Below are positions 1 to 12,827 of a stretch of 64,000 bases of DNA, piece by piece. The position numbers and the translations under genes are program-made. This DNA is from Onchocerca lupi (Eukaryota; Nematoda; Chromadorea; Rhabditida; Onchocercidae): assembly GCA_028564675.1 (NCBI GenBank), contig JAOVVO010000364.1, forward strand, positions 1 to 64,000, written 5' to 3'. A model generated the notes under the pieces. That model had not been told where the DNA came from. It made no database searches and saw only the letters and a list, made by a program, of their open reading frames with translations. Position 1 is the stretch's first letter. The number at the start of each line of letters is the position of its first letter.

Positions 1-1067
1 TATATATATATATATAGTATTTTCAGAAAACTTTTCTACACATTATTAAGCATTTCTAGAACAGAATTTCAACACAAAATGGAAGAAGAAAAGTTGACAA
101 TTATAATTAAGATTAAAAAAATTTATGTCATCTATTGTCATTTCAATTTTAACGCAATATACTTCGTACGGTAATCGCTTTTATTTCAAACACTATCCAC
201 GAATATAACTCAGTGATAAATCGAGATAATAAATACTGAAATCGATATTGCATTATCCCTCGAAAAAGTTCACGCTTGTAGAAGTTTCATCAGGAAATGT
301 CCTATACACGCATACACACCATTATGCAACCATCAAAACGATCAAAATTCCAATTATCTTATGCACCATTAATGCATACGATGAATGGATATGATACGTG
401 CGTCTATTACTATCGTTATCGTTGTCGCTGTCGCTTCTGCTATAGCTGCTACTACTGCATGCTGCTCTTGCTATTGCTTGGATGGGAGAATCTTATGCGA
501 AATGATGATTTGTGTTGATGGAAAAGTTGAAAAACCGCGGAACAATCCAATACAACCCTGGTCAATACCACGGACCTCCTTCCTTGCTCCATCATTTCAC
601 TCCTCATTTTTCTCTCATCCTTCTTCTCTTCAATTAATCACACTCTCCCATGCAACGCTAGCAGCCACAGCAATAGCAGCAGTAGTAGCAGCAGCAGCAA
701 TAACATAACAACATTATTGCATGCATCTCACTGCATCTCTTTCTCTTTCCTTCAAGATACACAAGCATGAGTCATCGTCTTTTCTTTATATAACAGAAAT
801 TGTAAACAAACTGATGTTGTCCCGAGGGAGAGAGAGAGAGAGGAAGGGAGGGAGATCTCTGCCTTTCCCTGATATATGGAGTATAGCGGGGGAGAGGAAC
901 TTTCTCTTAAAATTACCAGAAATTCAGGCTCATCAAGTTGGGAAGTACATGAAAAAAGGAAGGGAAAAAAAGACAGCCGTGAATTTGTACTTAAGATGAA
1001 GTAATATATCAAATTAAAGGCAATTACGGTAGAATGATTTCAGAAAATCGAAAAAAATTTATCCTAA
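1..1067. other. No supported gene; simple repeats
   Basis: The window opens inside a TA run (1-16). A CAG/TAG-type trinucleotide run lies near 659-705 and a GA-rich run near 826-858. ORFs here translate to low-complexity Ala/Cys/Ser/Tyr strings without splice support, so I call no gene. Confidence 0.5.
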
Positions 1068-4000
1068 TCATAAAATCAAAGATTGCATTCTGTCTTGCAA
1101 ACTGTCCAGTCTGTTGCCCAGAGAAATCACTGAAAATTGAATATTAACATTGCTTTACGGAATGTAAAACATGCATAGCTTTTTTTAAATCTTCTATCAC
1201 AAATTTCTTATTCCTCTTGTCAGTGATACTGAAATTAAAAAAAAAAAAGTTTATCAGTTAAAAAAAAAAAAAAATGACAATTATTGATGAATTCCTCGTT
1301 CTCGCTAATTTGCACTATTCAAGGAATGATGTCATTTGCAGCAAATGCTATCAATATTTCAATTGTTTTGCGGCTTTTTTTCTTTATAACACCACTAAAA
1401 GAAGGAAATTTTTGCTGAATCAGAAATGACTTCCTCAGAGAACTCCATCTCCAGCACTCGTAAAAATTCAAAATGAAAATAAAGAATCAAAACGAAAGTG
1501 AAGAAAAAGTATTTTTCGAGGGATGTTGCTCATTTCCGGAAAAAAATGTTGAATCTAAAGAGGGAAAAGCAATGAAGAAAAAGAAAGATAAATAGCGCGC
1601 AAAAGTGCTGCCACTATTTTAAAAATTATGCTTATGAAGAAGCAAAATAAAAGTGCTTCTATGGTCGGCTTATTAATAATCAATCGAATGTTTTTGAGTC
1701 ATACTGAAACATTCTTTATAAAAAAAATTATCCTCAAACTTTTTTTTTTTTATTTCACTTACTTATTGGAAGAAACAGGCTTACTGGTTTTCTTGACTGG
1801 TTAAACTATACTAGGAAAATATAGAATTTCTAAGTTCATCAGTTTCCAGCTTCATTTCGTCAGTTTCAGGAAGTCTCAAAAATGTTTTTTGATCTCCTCA
1901 AATCTAATAATATGTTGAAAGAAATTTTTTTAAAGTTTGTGTTAGTAGATGTAATAGCACCAAAGTGGATACACCGACAAAGAAATCGATTCCATTCTCT
2001 ATTAAAACAACAGTTTAATATGTCATGCAGCCAACTCAATATCAGGATTATTATTATTAGTTGGTGTGTCAGACATAGCAGACTGCTTCTAAATTATCAC
2101 ATCTCTCACCAATCTTTTACACTAAAGAGAACTAAATACAATTCTCCATGCAGGTAGCCAGTTTTAAATTATGCTAAATCCCAAGCTATTAGGAAATAAT
2201 AAATAATAGCCAGCTTTCAAGCTATTAGCAAATATTGGGGAATAGAAATACTGGAGACATTATAGGAAATGACATAAATAGAGGAGCTAATGGGATGTTT
2301 ATCAAGCAGACTTGATATTGATTAAGTTAGATATGTAAGAATTGAGCTTGGTGTATTCAAATACTATATAAGTATCGTCCACAATCTAATCTTCGGAACA
2401 TATCATTCTTTGTGGTCGATTTACACACATAACTATATATGTTGGGAATAACTAATAAACTTAGTCGTAATATGCCGAATAGGTAATAAAATTCCGAAGA
2501 TGATAACAATGATAACTTACGTCTCTTATCTATATTCTTGAAATTAAATCTGACATCTTGCGCACTATGTTTCAATATGGAACTTGGATGTTCACCAACA
2601 GCAACTGAAAAATTTGTTTACATTATTACATTATTATTCATATTCAATGAGAAAGTCGAAAATGTCCATATCTATGAATTTGCAAGTTATGCTAAGTTTG
2701 AGTCACATCTCTTATAAAACAAAGATTGAAATATCCGGTCAATATATTTGCAGAGGTAATTGAGCTGTATTCCAGAAACTACTTTCTTCTATCTTCTAAA
2801 AAAGATTTATATCATAATATTCTTTCATCTACCCAATTTGATACGTTCTAATATCATCATTTCAAATGTAACTTCTGTTAATCAGATAATGAAAAGCAAA
2901 CTTATTTTCTATAAATCTATCTGTTAACGATACTAAATGTCAAGGAATTACTTTCTGCATCATTTATTATAATATATTTTATCTAGTTATGGTTGTTCAG
3001 CAAAATGCCCTATTCATCTCAACAATTATAAAACATTCACAGTTAAAAAAATCCCCAGTATCTTGTTAGAACGTAAATAAAAGTGCATTAAAATGTTGAA
3101 TGAAGCCTCTTTCACTCATCGCACTGTATTTGACCTGTTAATAGATCTACTATAAGTATCTAAATCTATTTTCTATCCATTTAATTCAGATTCACGTCAT
3201 AGAGATTAATGTTATTCTTTCTTCACCAATGCTGAAATCAAAATAAAATCAATTAATAGAAGGCAGATTTCAGTCTTCTCTTTTGCGATACCATATAAAC
3301 TGTTCGTCAAACTTAAAATGTATCATCAATGGTGAACAGCATCAAAAAGAGTAAATGATGGAGCTTTTTTTTTTAAAAAAAAAAAAAAGTATTGCAGAAT
3401 GATCTTCAATCATATAGGTGGTGCAATTGTAAGGTCATCGCATGAAGTAAAAGAACTAATTTGAAAAATAAAATTTAGGAGGAAGAACTTACACAATCTA
3501 CCTCCTGTTTGTCCCAAATCGATAGTTGTCGGTTTCACGTCCTCATCATCAAGCGCTTTTGGTGGTGTCGGCGGACGAGGAGCCACTTCGAAACCACTAA
3601 AAGTGAATAATATTGGTAATATGAAGAATCAAATATCATAGAAGATTACTTCTATTATTACAGAAAACTATATTTATTGGTATTCAAATATCCTTATTAT
3701 CACAGAAGCTATTTTCTTTCTTCTATTAACAAAATATTATTCGATTATGCATGCTTGTCAAATCATCTATATTAAAGTTTACCTTTGTTTTGGCGAATCA
3801 AAATCACGATCGAGTTGTATTATATCTTCGGGAACCTGCAATCGATATTTGTATGATACATGCAGAAAAGAAACATAAATACAACCATTATGTAGTAAAA
3901 TTCCTCTATTCCAAAAACTTGGGAATTCAAAAAACTAAACTTACAACGAAATTCATTTAACTATGGAGGGACTGATATACAACAGACTGTACATACGCAA

Positions 4001-5366
4001 TAATCTAAATGTCAATCGGTCCCCTTGTTTAATTATTTACTTCAGCCATTTCTTTGAGAAAATCTGAAGTCAAGCAGCAATAAATACAAATAAGAATGCC
4101 AACCTGATGTGGTATAGTCAACGGTCCTTTTCTGTCAAGCATACTTTCTTCTGCGCTATCATCTGAAACATAAATAATATTTAGCAAATGTGCATTTAGT
4201 TTAGCTAAAATGAAACAAAGAATCATTCCATCACAAAAAGGCAAAAATGCAGAAAATATACCATATACACAAAACTTACCATGATACTGTGGAGCACTTG
4301 CACCGTGCATATTCGCGATCATCGAGTCTATTTGATCATGTGCACTAATAATTTCATCACGCATTGTATTACCTAAATAAATTTAACTGCTGTTCAAGGG
4401 TTGTTGTGAAAGCCTTTTCCTTGAGCTTTACATAGATTTTTATTTCTAATGGCTGTATCATCTCCATCTCAGAAAAAACTCTACCTTCTACAACTAACAT
4501 GGGAACCACCATTTTTCGGCCTGGTGGTTAAAAAAAAAAAAAAAAAAAGGCTGTGAATACTGCTACGACGATGCTAGTAATGGATTATGAAAATATCCGC
4601 AGCAATCCTACAAGATAAATATAAAGTAATACTTCATTTGATTTTCTATCCGATACTGATTTTTCTATTTCGATAAAAAAAAAAAAAATTAATAAGCGAA
4701 TTGAGTTGATTGGGCAGTTTTTTGCATTGAAATGAGTATCAGTGAGATCAAAACGAGGATGCCAATTCAAAAATTTTCCAGCATAATGAGAAATGAGCAC
4801 TTGAACGACTCATCCATTGCTGTTCTATTCGCATGTTACCCTATTTCATTTAAATCAAATAGAGAATGAAGAGCAACATAAAGTCAAATATTTTTTTTTT
4901 TTTTTTTTGTTTGGTTGATCTAGAAATCCAATATTCATTTAAGAATTATCATATTTCTAAAATGATCAAGTCCTATTGGTCACAATGAAAAGAAATATAA
5001 TCTAGTGGCCGCACGCACATAGCAAAAAGGAAAAAAATTACAGTTGTTGTATGCAGATAGCAACGGAGAAAAGAAGTATTTCAATAGATAATGTAGTGTG
5101 ATAATATCGATAAACCATCGCATTTACTTATTTATTTAGCTTTGTGAACCAATCAATGTGCTTCGAAAGCTTTCAATAACATGTATGGAGAAACAAGCAA
5201 ATATAGTAGCAATAACTTTCTAGTTTAATTCATTTTTCTTTTCTTCCTTTTCAAGTCTCATTTCGCTCTTTTACAAATTGCATTAAGGCTAAAGTCCTAC
5301 ATCTCAAATGACTCGATTTTACCAATCACATAGCAATGCTTAGTGTGCGATATTTATATTCCTTTC

Positions 5367-5412
<46 letters not shown>

Positions 5413-7064
5413 ACAGTAATAAATTTAAAATGAAATGCAATGGATGCTTGCGAAATTGATATGTTCAATATAGAAAAAAAGAAGCCCAGGATATTATTGC
5501 TCACCTGCAGATTGCATTGTTTTTACACCAGATTCAAAATCGGGGTGGCGCAGATCGATATCTGCAGCTTTGCTAACAGACTGTCTCCAATCCAAGTATT
5601 CTGCCCATCGTTGTGATGGATCATCAACAATTTGAGGGGCATCATGCGTCGGTTGTTGGAACGCTGTATGACGTCCTACATCATGCTCTGAAGGAATATT
5701 AAAATCTCATCTGTGAATCGCATCAAAATCTTCATGTGTGAGCTTTGTTGTCCCATTTGATTCGATTTTAGTATGCAAGTCACTTTGCATGTGGCATACT
5801 GCTCTTTATTTTATGATTTACATCTGCGAATAAACCTTCAGCAGAATGAACTATTTGAGCTGTGCACTTAGGACAAATAATTTGACACATGAGTTATTTT
5901 TTGAAGGAAAAAAAAAGAGTTCCCATAGACACTTTTGCCTAAAACTCTCAATGCCCAACAAAATTTCAAGAAAATAAGTTTTCGAGACTCGCGTTCTAAT
6001 GACAAAAATTTTAAATTCTCACCCCTACTGTCAAATATGAGAAGTGTATCTAAATTAGAATGACACTACCAAAAATAACTCATAATCGGTAGCACGATCA
6101 GCAGTATCCAAAATATCACGGGTCACATCATCAAACTCTCCCTTGGCAGAGTGAACTGCTTTGTTCATACCTTCATCCAACGAGTGTATTATATCTGCAC
6201 CCATATTGCGAACTTCTTGTGCTGCACCCGAGATCTCGTGAACTGCTCCGGATAGAATATTTGATGCAGTATCTTTAGTAGTTTCCATTGCTTGATGTTC
6301 CATATCCCTTATTTGTCCTCCTGCTTCTTTTATCTTATCACCAAACATATGTACCGTATCATCAAGAACTTCCTCTGCTTTCTTGCTGACATCATCAACA
6401 GTTTTACTTGCTACATCCATAACTTTCGCGGCACCTAAAACAGGCTGAAGTGAAAAAAAAAAATCCATTTTATCTGTCCACATTTTGTTGTGCTAAATGA
6501 AATTAAGTAAGGAATTCGAAATTTTATTATCAAAATCATCCGATTATTTACTATTATGCATTTTTCTCATTTAATTTTAGTATATGTGTATTTGAAATAA
6601 GAAATACAGATTGTTGCAGTGGACAATTCTATCTTTCAGTAACAAATAAAGAAACAGATGAAATAAAAATCATGCATTTGACCTAGAATAAACTTACGCA
6701 ACAATTACTTGAAAGTATAAGACTTCAGAAATTCCTAATATCCAATACATTTACAACCATTAAAAAGCAAGAGATTTTATCGATTTTCAGAATAATTAAA
6801 TCCTTGGAGTTCAATGGTGTGGAGCACTTAATTTCAAAAGAAAAATCCTCAACAAAGATTATAGACCTAGTTGAATAATTTTTCATAAAGGAAAAAAGTT
6901 AGTCAAATGTTCAATTCAAATAGGGATAATAAACGAAACATAAAAACTTAAACCAAAATCGACATCTTAAATGACAATAGTGACAATCTGTGCTGAGTCA
7001 GCTTCCTTTCTATCTATTGATTTTTTTTTATTTTTTTAAAAAATATATTGATTTCGCATACTTC

Positions 7065-7106
<42 letters not shown>

Positions 7107-7661
7107 AGCCTTCAAACAATCATTTTTCTCACTTCATATCTTCATGCAATTATTCATTTATTGTGAAGCATTTTAAGATACAGTAGAAAGACATTCATGA
7201 AAAGAAAAAAAAAAAAAAAAAAATTTAATGCACTACACTTTTATTCCAGAATGGAGCTGCAGAGATCTCAACGATATTATCGATATAATTCAGCTGCTCG
7301 ATATTATTTATATACGTTAGATGCGGAGAAAAAAAAATATTGTTTTCATTTGTTATTTGCATTATGCATTTATCATGTGCTGAAACAGCCTTACAATTTT
7401 GACAAAATATAATCTAAAATTATTTTTGGGGATAAAAATAATTTTAGATTATATTTTGTCAAATTGAAACTTGCGGTAAATACATGTTTGCAGTTATGTC
7501 TCATGAAACATGCAGTAGCTTTACAAACAATATTTACCTGCTTTAGCTACATCGCTCATTTTTTCAACCGCACTCTCTGCAAATTCTTCAGCTCTGGGCA
7601 AAATTCCGCTGTATGGCTCCTCTGACCCAAATCCATGATCCATTATGTTTTCCTTAAACAT
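1068..7661 (-). CDS. Unrecognised multi-exon gene, about 360-366 residues, amphipathic-helix rich
   Basis: I do not recognise the family. Exons read from 5' to 3': 7538-7661, 6096-6434 (or to 6070), 5505-5687, 4280-4372, 4104-4162, 3783-3835, 3493-3596, 2521-2604, 1068-1129. Intron phases agree at all joins except that between exons 2 and 3, where two donor/acceptor pairs are possible. Two in-frame ATGs exist, at 7661 and 7643. Residues of about 36-150 are rich in Ala, Lys, Glu and Asp with regular hydrophobic spacing, like LEA or apolipophorin-type amphipathic helices. The middle is acidic, followed by a proline-rich stretch (APRPPTPPK) and DLGQTGG. The proposed last exon ends in a short helix (SLGNRLDSLQDRMQSL) and a stop. 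I see no signal peptide or membrane segment. A reticulon-like N-terminus was considered, but no reticulon homology domain was found. The last exon is the least certain. Confidence 0.6.
5372..5409. repeat. TA dinucleotide microsatellite
   Basis: An uninterrupted run of TA of about 38 bases inside an intron of the minus-strand gene at 1068-7661. Confidence 0.95.
7068..7104. repeat. Poly-A homopolymer, about 37 bases
   Basis: A pure A run in the first intron of the minus-strand gene. A shorter run lies at about 7204-7222. Confidence 0.95.
7398..7463. repeat. Perfect inverted repeat: 30-bp arms, 6-base loop
   Basis: Bases 7398-7427 are the exact reverse complement of 7434-7463, with loop GGGGAT. 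The match continues outward after a one-base gap. It lies in the first intron of the minus-strand gene. It could be a fold-back element, a very small MITE or a transcribed hairpin. The arms are almost wholly AT, so a microRNA is not the first choice. Confidence 0.9.
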
Positions 7662-7695
7662 GATTATTATTTGCTTAGGAATTGCAACTTTCGAA

Positions 7696-7733
7696 ATAAA
7701 TCATTTATGCATTTTCATGCATAAATGATTTAT
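7696..7733. repeat. Perfect inverted repeat: 17-bp arms, 4-base loop
   Basis: Arms 7696-7712 and 7717-7733 are exact reverse complements around TTTC. The repeat lies 35 bases upstream of the more distal start codon of the minus-strand gene, so it may fall in its promoter or leader. Confidence 0.9.
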
Positions 7734-8001
7734 GAACTGAGAAATTAGATCTCGATAACTTTACATTCATAAAATAGAATATGTTACACGTTTATAATTT
7801 ACAATTGCATCATATTCAAGTTATTATGGAACACTTTTTGCAATATTTATTAAAAAGTAATAATAGCATAGAATAAAAAGATCCTTCTCACCTCTTCTTA
7901 CCTTTGTTAATTCTTCTAATAAACTGTTACTTAAATATCTCACTAGATCACTAGATCATGAACTCAAATTAAAGTTATTGCTAGTGACATCTCTTGATTG
8001 T

Positions 8002-8101
8002 ATGTTTCATATGTGATACACCTTCCTATATATGAAACATGCAAAACTCAACTATCTCGTATATAATTAGCCTTTTATGCTAATTTTATACTAATTATAT
8101 A
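8002..8101. repeat. Two short inverted repeats, 11-bp arms each
   Basis: Arms 8002-8012 and 8030-8040 pair (ATGTTTCATAT type), and arms 8060-8070 and 8091-8101 pair (TATATAATTAG type). They follow the two larger hairpins at 7398 and 7696 in the same direction. Short AT-rich palindromes can arise by chance. Confidence 0.6.
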
Positions 8102-11100
8102 GTCAGCTAGCGAGTCTTTCATGTTTTATAGGAGCTGAATGAAAAAAAAAAAAAAAAAAAGTATAGCTTGTGGTGCGCACAATGAATGACTAACAAATTA
8201 TATTTCCAATTTCTCCTCCTGTTCTTCCTGCCATAATAAAGCATCATTCAGTTATCCTATGAAATGCACAAGTAAGACATACAAGAACAATATCAATAAT
8301 GCTCAGGAAGATATTAGTCAAGGAGGTATACATAAAGAGAACAGGACAAAAAAAAAAAAAAAAAAAAAAACAAATAAACCAGGATAAAGCGTCGTCTAAA
8401 GCGTTGTTTATAAAACAATGGAAAACGTATTGCAGTAAATTCATTACAAGTGAATATCAATAAATTGAAAATTGGAAGCAAATTGCAAAAGCGCAATATC
8501 ATGTTGACAAATTGATTTATCTGGGAATTTTTAAACAAATTAAATTAAATCAATTGATCAATATTAGCGTTATAATGTGCACTAATTTGATTAATTGAGT
8601 AAATGTACTTTGAATTTTCTTTAATGATATAAAAGTTTTCTGCTCCTTAACATTTTACCTTTAAAATTAATAAACGATCATATATAGCCGTATGATTGAT
8701 GATAATGGCATGAGGCAAACCCTAAACAATCAAGCAACATCCTTGTAAGAAATCCACGATAGAGGAATGGAAAATCAAAACATAAAAGACGTTCTCGAAA
8801 ATCTTTTGTCGATGTCTTGTTATGATACTAATTATAAACAAATTCAATACGATGCAAAGATACCTCAATACATCACATAGTACCATAACTGCTGATAATA
8901 TCTCATTCCAAATACAAAGACTTGAGCAAATTTGAGCAGAACTTATGCAGTCTTTATTTGGTTCTAGATTTTTAGCGAAAAATAACTAAAAGATGAAGAT
9001 TCTCATCGGGATGTGAAATAAGAGGGAATAGATAAAATCAGTTGAAAAGTTAAGGACAGTTTCGAATTTTGTCAAAATAAGACTAACAGTTAAATTAAAA
9101 AGTCTGCTAAGAATTAATTAAATGTTTTACAAAGTAATCTTAATTGGATATTTACTGAATTACAATTCCTTTTGACTGAAAACTGGATTTGCTACCATGG
9201 TGGTAGCCAACAAGTACTGTCAAGTAAGTGGAATCCGTATTATTCATATTATCCGAATCCTGAAGCACATCAAGAAATGATTTATTTAGTAAATGAGAAA
9301 ATAAATAGTGCATGAGTGATTAAGTATTGATTAGATTTTGCAAGTTTTTATTTCGTTTCTTTGTATTTCACTTTAAAATACTATTCAGAAATTATCCCCA
9401 AGCATAATTGCGAATTTGAAATTTATATCATTGGGAAGGAAGTAGATGCATGCGTATTGCATAGTCATGGATGAAGAAGGACGAGTGGATGAATTTGACA
9501 GCCGAGAAACATTTGATTCGAACCATCCATTGCTCAGTTATTTTCTTTCCTTATTAAAGTTTAATTAGTAGGCTGAGAATTAGAAAACAATGAAACTCTA
9601 TTTGCAGTTACAATATAGCGCAAAAAAGATGTCTGAAAAAGTTACTTTCTGAAAAATAAATGGAAAAAAAAATTGCGGCTGTAAATCTGTTAATAATAGT
9701 AAATAATTCAAGCAATAAAATTGAAATCGTAGCATATAAGGAGAGATGAAAAACGGCGCTAATTTTGAATTCTGTTTATTACGGTATATCGTCAGCCAAA
9801 ACGCACAAGAGATACTAGAGAGAGTTTGTTTTACATACTATAGAGAGTTTGTTTCATCTTTTTTCTGAAATTCTAATCGCTCATGCTTTATCCCACGACA
9901 GTTTTCATTATAGCTTTACTTTAATACGAACTATATCTGAGCAAAAAAGAATACATAAGATAAATAATATACTATATTATGCGAAGAGTGGAATTATGTA
10001 ATCTTAGTATCGTAGATTTAGTTTTGAAAAGTATGAAAAAAAAAAGCAAATAAATGATATTTACTCATTTACAAATTTAAAAGATTAACCTATTTCCTTT
10101 AAATTATGACAAAATTCCTTCACAAAATTCTTCTGTTATCACTCTTTTCCATCTTTTGTGAAAACATTCGTTCCATTAATGATACAAAGTCATCTCTCAA
10201 TTGAGGGGTAATGTAATTTATCAACAAAAGCAATGAGAGTTAAGAGCGTTTATGATATGTTTAGATTCAAAAATAAACTTCGGAATCTTTTTTAAAAAAG
10301 AAATTAATTTCTTATATTTCGCCTTAATCTTCTAACTTTTTTAAGCAAGAATTTACTCTATTCACATTTTAACTAATTATAGTGAGACTATTCCCGAAAA
10401 GACATTCTTAGGGAGTTCAAATAGCTGTTAACAAAGTATAAAATTTAAAAATCTCTTCGAAAATTTAATTCATTCAGTTTTTAATGTGATTTTCAACTTG
10501 CTTATTTCTTTATTTCTAATTTCAAAATACAAATATTTTTCGAAAAATTAGTCATAAGCACATATTTTGCATTTTTTGTTCCTTTTATTTAAGAAACCAT
10601 ATATCACATCATACTGAAAATTCCGATAAAAGTTACCAAGAAGCCGACGCTTTCAAATCAGAATAATTAGATGTTCATGTAAACAAAAGCTATATCCTAC
10701 GGAGAAATCTAATGGCTCAAATTTCTAAACTTTACGCCAAACTTTTATTTTGCTTTTCTGCCAATTAATAAGTTAAAACTAGGAATTAGGAAGAGAATCC
10801 AAGCTAGCTACTCTCTAAATTTGACGGGAAAATTTTTTGTCTTTAAAAACTGAAAATCGAGCAAAAACTGAACCCTTCCGAATTATCCCCTTTGTCCTCA
10901 AAATGGTTATTCATGAACAGATTGCTGTGTACACTAGAAACATCATCTTTCATCAGGAACAATCTCATTTTTGAAAAAGCGTAAATTAATGATTTAAGAG
11001 AATCATATTGGAAAGAATATCGTGTGAAGTCTGCATGTTTCATATTGTCTTTAAGGATGTTTGGTGCATGAAAGTGATGCAAAAAGTTAGCCTATAAAAG

Positions 11101-12302
11101 AACTAGCCTGAAAAATCTTCTCTCGACTTTTCTTAAATATGATATAATTTACGAATGACTGAAAAGCAGGATTAAGATAAGAAATGAGAAAGGAAATTAG
11201 TGATCCAAAATTCTCGAAAACTAACTCAAATCTATCATCATTTAGATCATATTTAGGAAAAGTAAGGAAAGCACTTCTCTAGACTCTCTTGTTTTCTATT
11301 TTTGAGAAACATATTCGAAAAAGTTTGTGAGTGTATCTTCAATTATTTCGTTTGTTTAAATGACAGTCATAAAGAAATATATCATTTACGTAAACCACTC
11401 ATTTTATCGAATATCGCATTAAAAAATGACGTATTTGATAAGTTTTAGGGAATTTTGATCTTCAAATATTTTTGTTGCGAATGTCACAATTTATAGTATT
11501 ATCTGCTGCTGCAAAATAATACAGGTCTACTCAATTTCCGGAAATGCGTAATTATTCAAAACCATTAAAGGCAGCTCTATATGCACTTTGCAATACCTCC
11601 AACAGCGATTTGCAGCTGCAACTCTCCAGTGATGTATATTACAAAGACATTTATGTTTCGTCCTGTTCTGAAACTAACCATATTTCACAATCATTAACGC
11701 CCTCATCTCCACCTATACCGTTATGACATGTTGTTTCCCGCCTAAATGCTATATTAATTGGTGGTCGTAACGTTGACTCATTTCTTCTGGAACACGTCGT
11801 ATCACTTGTTTGACTGTTATCCTTAATTCTTATCTCTTCTACATTTTACTGTATGGTCCGTTACTCGATCCATTTTCTTATCTGATCGCTCGACTGTGTT
11901 CTCTGATCGCATCTTCCTTTCAACTCTTCACTGATGCGTTCACCGTTGTCTAACTTGCCAACAGGAAACGCCTTGCAATTTTATACATTCAGTACCCACC
12001 AGGCTTCCACGGATCACGCCCTACGCACGCTCAGAAGCTTTCAATTTGAATTTTTAAATTCAGGGCCAAGCTGTAAAAATTAAGCCGGATATAATGTAGT
12101 CTGTGAATAAATTTGGCGTTGGGATAGTCCAGAGTTTTGTCTGAAATTTAACATTGTGAGGTTTGAGCATTGTTATGTTAGTGTTGCGTTTTATCACAGT
12201 GTTATTTAAATAAACTTCCATTTTAAAATCCTTTTCCTTAATTTTAATTCCGAAAACATCTAAAATTAGAGACAGAAAGAAATTTATGTTTATGAAATAG
12301 TT
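8102..12302. other. Intergenic stretch with weak, unlinked ORFs only
   Basis: No gene model can be built. Two coding-like pieces lie on the plus strand. One starts at ATG 9467 (MDEEGRVDEFDSRETF and on). The other runs from an acceptor near 11524 to a stop at 11726, with a Ser/Thr/Pro-rich end. They could be first and last exons of an unseen gene, but I found no convincing exons between them. The plus strand at 10860-10985 is also open. 11750-12060 is richer in C and T than its surroundings. Confidence 0.3.
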
Positions 12303-12489
12303 GTAAATGACGGTAATACAACAAACGCTGGACGACTAACGATTTCGCCATCTCCAGAGCAGGCAATACACGTCATATGCATAAGTACACTAAAAATGCA
12401 ATTACGTATGTTCGTCACTATGGGCATTCAGACCTAAGCATTACATTCACATGCATTCCAGCTTGGGACAATATACAACAGCTTTTAAT
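12303..12489 (+). pseudogene. Helitron Rep (Helitron-like N domain) fragment, forward copy
   Basis: Translation shows NDGNTT, then, after a frameshift, a block containing YVRHYGHSDLSITFTC and AWDNIQQLL. This matches the Helitron helicase-like N-terminal domain (consensus YVRHYGRPDLFITFTCNP as I recall it). The same block occurs on the minus strand near 16560 in the larger Helitron relic. The fragment covers only part of the Rep domain and is frameshifted, so it is dead. It runs into sequence shared with another Helitron 3' end. Confidence 0.8.
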
Positions 12490-12544
12490 GTTGCATATCG
12501 TCGTAGTAAAAGCTGCTTTAAATCGTCCCAAGCTGGGTCTTTTC

Positions 12545-12731
12545 CACTTAACTAGACTGAGCCACAGAACGCGTGTAAATAAAAAATATATAAAAACGTG
12601 CACATATGCGAATGCAGCGTTGTGTCAAAATTTCAAAACAGTCGGTAAGAACTTTCGGAAATTTAAGGCTTTGAACAAACGAACATTTACATTTTTATTC
12701 GCCACAGCAATGCATGACTGGGTACAGCTAA
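12545..12731 (+). mobile_element. Helitron 3'-terminal region, copy 1, ending CTAA
   Basis: This segment aligns with 18223-18438. Both share CACTyAACyAGACTGAGyyACAG-like blocks, a GAACAAACGAACATT block, and an end with GGGT(A/C)CAGCTAA followed by T. Helitrons end in CTRR and insert before T. With the Rep fragment just before it, this is an internally deleted Helitron. Its end lies 96 bases before the lin-52 start codon, so lin-52 may use promoter sequence inside or before the element. Confidence 0.7.
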
Positions 12732-12808
12732 TATATATATATACTATATATAGGCAACACGTTTGTTAGCACTTGCCAGTATACTGATTTCGTTCTGGGC
12801 AGCATTAA

Positions 12809-12824
12809 TTTTTTCTTTTTTCAG
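12809..12824 (+). promoter_or_regulatory. Splice acceptor 3 bases before the lin-52 ATG (likely trans-splice site)
   Basis: A pyrimidine tract ending TTTTTTCAG is followed by AAA and the start codon at 12828. No upstream coding exon is needed. A spliced-leader addition site is the simplest reading in a nematode; a 5' UTR intron is the alternative. Confidence 0.6.
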
Positions 12825-12827
12825 AAA

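Noticed and set aside
297..708. Two overlapping ORFs with Cys/Tyr/Ala-rich translation
   Set aside because: Low-complexity trinucleotide sequence, no splice or homology support.
7398..7463. Calling the 30-bp hairpin a microRNA gene
   Set aside because: The arms are perfectly paired and almost entirely AT, without the bulges and composition typical of nematode pre-miRNAs.
1068..7661. Naming the first gene a reticulon
   Set aside because: The acidic, Pro-rich N-terminal half suggested it, but no reticulon homology domain or paired hydrophobic hairpin segments were found downstream on the minus strand.
12377..12769. 130-residue plus-strand ORF as a gene
   Set aside because: Its first third is a Helitron Rep fragment and the rest runs through the Helitron 3' end; it is chance read-through of a relic.
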